NCBI RefSeq assembly: GCF_000973085.1
Contig: NZ_CP011280.1
Location: 148,641-212,640 of the forward strand
DNA length: 64,000 nucleotides
Source of the DNA: Sneathia vaginalis
Lineage (GTDB): Bacteria; Fusobacteriota; Fusobacteriia; Fusobacteriales; Leptotrichiaceae
Direction: 5' to 3'
This document shows positions 56,001-64,000 of the stretch, piece after piece; the first letter of the stretch is position 1; each line of letters opens with the position of its first letter. Made by a program: the position numbers and the translations under genes. The notes under the pieces are model-generated. The model saw nothing but the letters and a program-made list of their open reading frames with translations. It did not search any database and was not told where the DNA came from.

Positions 56001-59000
56001 TGGTATAAAACCTAATGAAAATGATACTGATATGCCAAAGATAAAAAATGAAAAAGGTGAAGATGTTACTGGAGATAATATATTATCTTCTAATATAAAA
56101 AATATAATAAATACTATTAATAAAGGGTATAAATTTGGTGCAGATGAAGGTAATGAAACAACTAATCAATTAGGAAGTAAAATTAGTATTATAAAAGCAA
56201 AAGATAAAATTACTGATAAAGATAGTGCTGAATATCTAGGAAATAATATTATAACTAAAATATCTAAAAATGAAAATGGTGATAGTGAAATAGAACTTGG
56301 ATTTAAAGATAAACCAGAATTTAAAGAAATTACTTTAGGGGATACTAAAAAAGTTACTTTAGTTGTAGATAAAAATGGTGATCTTAATGTAAACTCTAAT
56401 AACGGAGGCACAGTAATTAATAAGAAATTAATTACAGAAGATAATATAGGTAATCAAAAAATAACATATAATGTAAATGAGGATCCACAAAGTGAAAATG
56501 TTGATCTGAATACAGGCTTTACATTTAGAGGCGATAAAGAGGGAAATAATATTAAGGTAACGAAAGATACAGGTGGAGTAATAAACTTTAATTTAAGTGA
56601 AACTTTATCAGGTATAAAATCAATTTCTAATGGTGATAAGAAAATTGAAATAACAAATGAAGGTGTTAAAATAGGTAATATAACAATTGATGGTAGTAAG
56701 ATTAATATATCTAATCCAAGCGATACACATAATGATGGAGATGTAATAACATATAAAGAACTTACTGATAAAATTAATGGATTAAAGGTAAACGATGCAA
56801 CTAAAGAAGAATTGGATAAAAAAGCTAATAAGGATGCAAGTAATTTAGAAGATACTGATGTTGATAAATGGAAAGCAAAACTTGGAGTATCTAATCTTGA
56901 TTTAAAAGTTGAAGGTACTAAAGGAAGCTATACAACAACATTAGGAGAAGGTATTCAATTTGATGGTAATGAAGATATTGAAGTTAATGCAGATGCTGAA
57001 AGTAAAAAGCTTAAATTAACAATTAATGATAAATTAAAAAATAAAATTAATGCTATTGACCTTGAAGAAGGTAAAAAACTAAGTGACGTTTATCTAAAAC
57101 AAAATGCAGAAAATTTATCAGAAGAAGGTATTACAAATTTAAAAAATAAACTTAGAACAGATGATATAAAACAAAATCCTACTGGCTTTATTACTGGTCA
57201 AATGTTAACTACAGAATTATCTAATTCTTACTTAAACTTTGTTGGAGATAGTAACGAAAAAGAAGATGGAGCTAAAATTAATTTAAATAGTAAAATTGAT
57301 ATTAAAGGTAAAGCGGTCAGAAAAGAAGGAGAAAAAGATCTTAAAAATATTTTAGTTTCTACTAAAGAAAATGAAATTAATTTAGAACTTTCAAAAGACT
57401 TGTATGGTATGAATTCTATTGAATTCGAAAACCCAAGTGGTAATAAATCTACTATTACTATAAATGATAAAGGAGATATAGTAATAAATACTAAAAATGG
57501 AGATGTAATTAATACAAGTAAATTAATGACTTCTAAAAATTCTATGGAACAAGATTTGAATTACAGAGTAAATGGTGGAGCAAGAATTAGAAAACCAGAT
57601 GAAAAATTAACTCTTAAACAAGGATTAAATTTTGTAAATGATGAAAATGAAAATATAAAAATTACAGATGAAGGTAATATAGGTGATATTAAGTTTAATC
57701 TAAACAAAAATTTAAAAGCTATTGAATCAGTGGGTAAGAGTGAAAAAAGTAAAATTTCATTTGATGATACAGCAGGTAGTGAAAAAGTAAATATTTCTAC
57801 AAGTGATAAGACTTTGACTATTGAAAAAGATGGTAATGGTATTAAAGTTTCAGGTATAGAAGAAAAGACAGTTGATAATAACTATGGTAATGGTTCAGGT
57901 GAAGTAGCAACAAGAAAAGAAGTTAAACAAGTCTATGATAAAATAAATGAATTTACAGATGCTAAGCAAAAGTTAGAAGATGGTTTAGCAGGTAATATAG
58001 TTTATACAGATGCTAATGGTAAAACAATAGTAAAAGAAAAAGTTGATGGTGTATTTAAATATAAGATTAAAGATGGTGATCAAGAAGTACCAGATGGGGA
58101 AGTGAAAATTTCATTAAAGGATGCAAAAGGTAATACAATTGGGGATGGAATAACTTTAACTAATTTAAAGAATAATCTTGATGATAATGGATTAGATAAA
58201 TTAAAAGATTTAACAGGGTTAAATGAACACAATGCTGCGACATTAGGTGATTTACAAAAAGTTGCTAATAATGTTAATAAGTTTACAGGTAATGATGGAT
58301 CTAAACTAATAGATAGCAAAATTGGTGAAGTTATAGCTATAAGAGGTGAATTTAGTAAAAATGACAATATAGCTAATTTTGGTTCAGCTAGTGGTAATAT
58401 TAAAGTTGATGTATCAGAAGATAAAAAAGCTTTAGATATTAAATTGTCTAAAGATCTAAAAAATCTTGATAGTATAAAAGTTGGAGATAAAATTTCTTTA
58501 GATAAGGAAAAAGGACTACAAGTTGGAGAAGTTAAAATTGGATTAGATGGAGAAATTAGTGGAATTAAAGGACTTGATAATCCATTTGGATATGTTGATG
58601 ATAATGGTAAAGAAATTATTAAGACAAAAAATGGATTTGTGGATGGTGATGGTAATATCATAGAACCTAAAAACATTTCAGTAGTAGTTAAAGATAGTAA
58701 TTTAAGATTAAAAGCGAAAGATGGAGAAATAGCTAAAGGATCAAAAGATGTTGTAAATGGAGGACAACTATATGATGTAAGAGAAATGGCATCTAAAGCA
58801 GATGAAAAATCTAATTTAGCCCTAGGTGGTGTTGCAAATGCAGTAGCTATGGCAAACTTGTTGCAAGTAAATTCATATTCAGATTATAGACACAATATAT
58901 CAGCAGCTTATGGTTATTATGGACGTCAACACGCATTAGCTGTAGGATTTAGTGGAGTTAGTGAAAACAGAAGAATAAATTACAGAATAAGTGGTTCAGT

Positions 59001-59223
59001 AAATACACAAGGTAATCTAGCGTTTGGTGGAGGAATTGGAATTATGTTAGGTAACAAGGAAGAAAGATATACAGATAAATTAGAAAAACTAAACGTAGCT
59101 AAACTTCACGATAGAATAGATGAATTAGAAAAAGATAAGATATCTGATAGAAAAGAAATTGAAAACTTGAAGAGAGAAAATCAAGAAATCAAAGAAATGT
59201 TAAAGAAGATATTGAAAAAGTAA
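50080..59223 (+). CDS. Giant trimeric autotransporter adhesin (YadA-like)
   Basis: A 3047-residue surface adhesin, secreted by the type V route and acting as a trimer. An extended basic signal peptide (about 1-40) is followed by a YadA-type head of 'AIGxxxxAxGxxSxAIG' repeats (about 60-610) with a neck near 610-640 (LTNVAAGYRDTDVVNVSQL). After a coiled-coil stretch comes a second head (about 790-980) and neck near 985-1010 (VNIADGVNDTDVVTIAQL). A stalk follows (about 1010-2900) with repeated neck/connector motifs such as TTDAVNKNYV and ENSTDAVNGSQL. The membrane anchor lies near 2904-2993 (ALGGVANAVAMANLLQVN onward). A further ~54-residue charged coiled coil follows the last strand, which standard YadA lacks. 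AGGAG precedes the ATG. Confidence 0.95.
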   Translation: MNKNIKEIEKFLKRSLKKKVKITTSLIVLFMMSNSIVSMAEWISLDNGKIGSKGKDNSSKGSIALNPKTENDSAVQHQKVGEFSVAIGIGSQAPDSNSISIGSRYLSNKGEISLTTADGEDSIAIGSGAYVRKSDNGGKGIHDGDKGRVTESSIAIGTKAGTAVYRSIAIGNTAEAIPLKIFYPDYRKNDNDYIQNGAGGEAVAIGSGTKAVDQATSIGNGTYAIGRSSIALGSDDNENFKESISKADYNHYFKKLYGIIDKNGDSYGFRNSDGYMYTNKVIYSPTLAAGSGGVSIGTRALSYGIGATSIGAFSYALGDYSAAMGAKTRAEGKGAIAIGNGTRVFSDKAVAVGNENEVSKKGGLAYGYKAISSGNNTIAIGTDVYGNVNIETNGANGVHKKYATNDVDIIKNIHSEFEDKNITNTLNNLEKLYTNNDSYTAKEEEMQLDYSGKKETTGQKVKKQNGNNALVIGTKAVAKGDNSITLGHAAFSMKDNSVAIGSYAYVNGKNSIGFGIGTKVLSDNALIFGLGSVATSKAKNSLILGNAAFTNAENTLALGNKSSAYLKNSMALGNESTTDYKEVWLKQPGYAPKGAISMPSSSNIGIVSFGSIGQERRLTNVAAGYRDTDVVNVSQLKSLEEKLSTVNPDEKESSMMNYVAVDKEANGSEGKKIKEIAMKELYYKQYIQLKSKQLEIKVRKERNKESFDDTFEKDLDKKIKSLESKNIKAINNSKLKTFDIEKEIKNDSKFANNILKEISEAKDTDLSVEKVNSVLEDSEKELVKKSNFYNSGAKGKDAVSIGVYASATGNEAIGIGKDTDANGANSVVIGTKNAKSNKTDNGDTDKSVDKITAKTDGVAIGHGVESEAYSVGIGSNVYAGNTAVAIGDRSKANGKFAITIGERSSANSESAIAVGTRSKVIAKYGIALGEDSKATKENAIAIGKGASAEHNDSIAMGNGSVANESTKDGYLTNQKHTGGEVVSFGSTSKLRRIVNIADGVNDTDVVTIAQLKMVKADVDKVSPDKILGKIEGKDGIYTRKENDKLLIGIDNDKLNENIQNKFNTFKTDINNNIDKKINGKYIEFSGDDINKKVKVNLDKGLQIKGDTNITVAKSNDTSLQVSLKKDLNVDSLTLQNKKINVEGDNLKFAGKTIATNDKIDSLVLKYTSNGKGDNTTKLKDGLNFKNGKNTIAEVENNGIVKYNLDENLIDITSIKGKKDKNNQEIKFDTDKGVQIIDNNKTITLHDGKITGLDTTDKKIEDGKAVSGAILNEALKGYIKDDGSIIEKAGIDDLGFVISDNNNTNGQKIFVKSGNNKVNKINLVSDILDIDTKTSGTINFKLNKKGKTELANELLSKVPNIKAEDGSAITVKNGENEKIIGLNEDKIKEIVNKTDISNYTKNDFSNLTDGAKTEITNLVDVVGDSENVAVTSSVDSSTKKKTFTVKLNDTLKQKMDKIGTGEIKENNDLTVNGGVVYKAINDAKNDILSKKLTFKGDDSNPVTIGLSEELNIKGGANSGVDNNNIYVVKGKDNTLNIKLAKDINGISSISMADGIKVDSTGINMNSKRITGLATPVNTTDAVNKNYVDEHVANVVRTLADDIKKGKGINIEATSPTIYVYKEEGKDPVKVKKVGDKVYKETDLDDSDGTIKPKQGAEELSDEKLKKVYIATINPSDKLVTTKTKLSNIDDGEISENSTDAVNGSQLAKILGIDGKDKKIDENGNIVVNKDGKEGKLNVLDKIVELDGITNKEIEFKANNEKTKKVKLGSEISIKAKDNTEEYDSNKYSGKNLYATVSDDGINIEMKESPEFKGVTVGDEGITIKKGNQKTTILNIDNTTGDLVINKGGDKNEKLITDKNIGSQSISYYNNKKEGDTAKKVLLNKGFDFVDGTNIKASVTGGDVNEAKVQFNLSDELKGISSIKGNSPNDATILEFNDDGLKLNTKKISGINSGDISENSTDAVTGKQINDILNKIGIKPNENDTDMPKIKNEKGEDVTGDNILSSNIKNIINTINKGYKFGADEGNETTNQLGSKISIIKAKDKITDKDSAEYLGNNIITKISKNENGDSEIELGFKDKPEFKEITLGDTKKVTLVVDKNGDLNVNSNNGGTVINKKLITEDNIGNQKITYNVNEDPQSENVDLNTGFTFRGDKEGNNIKVTKDTGGVINFNLSETLSGIKSISNGDKKIEITNEGVKIGNITIDGSKINISNPSDTHNDGDVITYKELTDKINGLKVNDATKEELDKKANKDASNLEDTDVDKWKAKLGVSNLDLKVEGTKGSYTTTLGEGIQFDGNEDIEVNADAESKKLKLTINDKLKNKINAIDLEEGKKLSDVYLKQNAENLSEEGITNLKNKLRTDDIKQNPTGFITGQMLTTELSNSYLNFVGDSNEKEDGAKINLNSKIDIKGKAVRKEGEKDLKNILVSTKENEINLELSKDLYGMNSIEFENPSGNKSTITINDKGDIVINTKNGDVINTSKLMTSKNSMEQDLNYRVNGGARIRKPDEKLTLKQGLNFVNDENENIKITDEGNIGDIKFNLNKNLKAIESVGKSEKSKISFDDTAGSEKVNISTSDKTLTIEKDGNGIKVSGIEEKTVDNNYGNGSGEVATRKEVKQVYDKINEFTDAKQKLEDGLAGNIVYTDANGKTIVKEKVDGVFKYKIKDGDQEVPDGEVKISLKDAKGNTIGDGITLTNLKNNLDDNGLDKLKDLTGLNEHNAATLGDLQKVANNVNKFTGNDGSKLIDSKIGEVIAIRGEFSKNDNIANFGSASGNIKVDVSEDKKALDIKLSKDLKNLDSIKVGDKISLDKEKGLQVGEVKIGLDGEISGIKGLDNPFGYVDDNGKEIIKTKNGFVDGDGNIIEPKNISVVVKDSNLRLKAKDGEIAKGSKDVVNGGQLYDVREMASKADEKSNLALGGVANAVAMANLLQVNSYSDYRHNISAAYGYYGRQHALAVGFSGVSENRRINYRISGSVNTQGNLAFGGGIGIMLGNKEERYTDKLEKLNVAKLHDRIDELEKDKISDRKEIENLKRENQEIKEMLKKILKK

Positions 59224-59229
59224 TGTATG

Positions 59230-59259
59230 AGATCTCCCAGTAAAAATGGGGGATCTTTT
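59230..59259 (+). terminator. Terminator after the adhesin gene
   Basis: AGATCTCCC (59230-59238) pairs with GGGGGATCT (59248-59256) with one G-U pair, followed by only a short T run. The rRNA promoter begins 29 bases later, so adhesin read-through could enter the rRNA operon. Confidence 0.75.
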
Positions 59260-59287
59260 AAAAAAAACAAAAAAAGAAAAAAAGTTG

Positions 59288-59316
59288 TTGACAAAGGGGT
59301 TTAAATTTGGTAATAT
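59288..59316 (+). promoter_or_regulatory. rRNA operon 2 promoter
   Basis: Identical to the operon 1 promoter: TTGACA (59288-59293), 17 bases, TAATAT (59311-59316). Confidence 0.88.
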
Positions 59317-59414
59317 AGTGATTGTCAATAAAGACAAGGACAATGGAAGAAAAAAATAGCAAACAAGATGTTAAGAAAAAGACAAAAGGTGAATACAAGA
59401 AGAAAAAAAGATAA

Positions 59415-60927
<1,513 letters not shown>

Positions 60928-61042
60928 CTAAGGAGAAAAAGACAAGTAACACTTGTTTGCTAACTTTCATGTTAGAAATTAGGACAATGAGAAATGAATA
61001 GTAGGTAAAAAAGAATTACAACTTAAAAAAAGAGTTAGAATG
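60928..61042 (+). other. 16S-23S spacer without tRNA genes (operon 2)
   Basis: Matches the operon 1 spacer except for one base lost in an A-rich run near 61027. It carries the same processing-stem arms and no tRNA gene. Confidence 0.8.
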
Positions 61043-63951
<2,909 letters not shown>

Positions 63952-63957
63952 GGAAAA

Positions 63958-64000
63958 AAATTCTTTTTTACTACTACTATTTATTTCTAATTGTCCTAAA
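63958..64000 (+). other. 23S processing stem, 3' arm (operon 2), cut by the window edge
   Basis: Repeats the operon 1 sequence after 23S with one extra A. The final base (64000) differs from operon 1. The 5S gene expected next is outside the window. Confidence 0.7.

Noticed and set aside
58080..58676. 198-codon minus-strand frame inside the adhesin (and similar ones at 53187-53633 and 54270-54827)
   Set aside because: All lie opposite the repetitive stalk, and their Ser/Leu/Pro-rich translations mirror its Gly/Asp/Asn/Lys codons.

Overview
The window comes from a very AT-rich bacterium with a Gram-negative-type outer surface: a trimeric autotransporter adhesin and a beta-barrel protein sit beside otherwise Firmicute-like housekeeping gene clusters. 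The 16S sequence, codon use and gene content point to the Fusobacteriota, most likely the family Leptotrichiaceae (Sneathia, Streptobacillus or Leptotrichia). That placement rests on recognition, not on an alignment. No insertion sequence, prophage, CRISPR array or plasmid-type gene was seen.

Layout. 1-1746: end of a ylxM-like gene, ffh and rpsP. 1753-3891: a minus-strand fhs-bcp pair. 3953-9161: a fructose-6-phosphate aldolase/transaldolase gene, then a run holding a kinase-less PASTA protein, rsgA, rpe, a MarR-FeoA regulator and an NFACT/RqcH protein. 9479-14389: a complete rRNA operon (16S-23S-5S, no spacer tRNA). 14430-15842: a LytTR regulator with its DUF3021 membrane partner, and a convergent DUF2147 gene. 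16014-22232: a pyruvate dehydrogenase operon with lipoate ligase. 22237-23474: glpX, preceded by a decayed fragment. 23477-37275: a packed run of 15 same-strand genes from mnmA to a formate/nitrite channel, covering tRNA/rRNA modification, the cell wall and PTS enzyme I. 37256-40588: minus-strand genes (TrmH-type methylase, HIT protein, rpiB, MATE pump, rpsO). 40675-49561: leuS, an outer-membrane barrel, a YeiH-type transporter, manA, a small secreted protein, tRNA-Asn, pepC and spoVG. 49562-59259: a regulatory region and a 3047-residue trimeric adhesin. 59288-64000: a second, nearly identical rRNA operon, cut by the window edge just before its 5S gene.

How the parts fit. Carbon metabolism is fermentative: PTS enzyme I, mannose-6-phosphate isomerase, GlpX, pentose-phosphate enzymes (Rpe, RpiB, aldolase), a pyruvate dehydrogenase with dedicated lipoylation, and a formate/nitrite channel. 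Translation genes dominate the rest: SRP, S15, S16, LeuRS, RimM, TrmD, RsmB, MnmA, a CCA enzyme, RsgA and RqcH.

Most notable points: (1) a run of ten G between the -35 and -10 of a promoter upstream of the giant adhesin, the classic arrangement for phase variation by slippage, followed by a 12-codon leader ORF and terminator-like hairpins; (2) a pyruvate dehydrogenase whose E2 has two subunit-binding domains but no lipoyl domain, the operon's only lipoyl domain being on E3; (3) a CCA-adding enzyme fused to a Nudix domain; (4) a PASTA protein in the prkC-rsgA-rpe position without its kinase; (5) two directly repeated rRNA operons bracketing about 50 kb with the adhesin against one of them.
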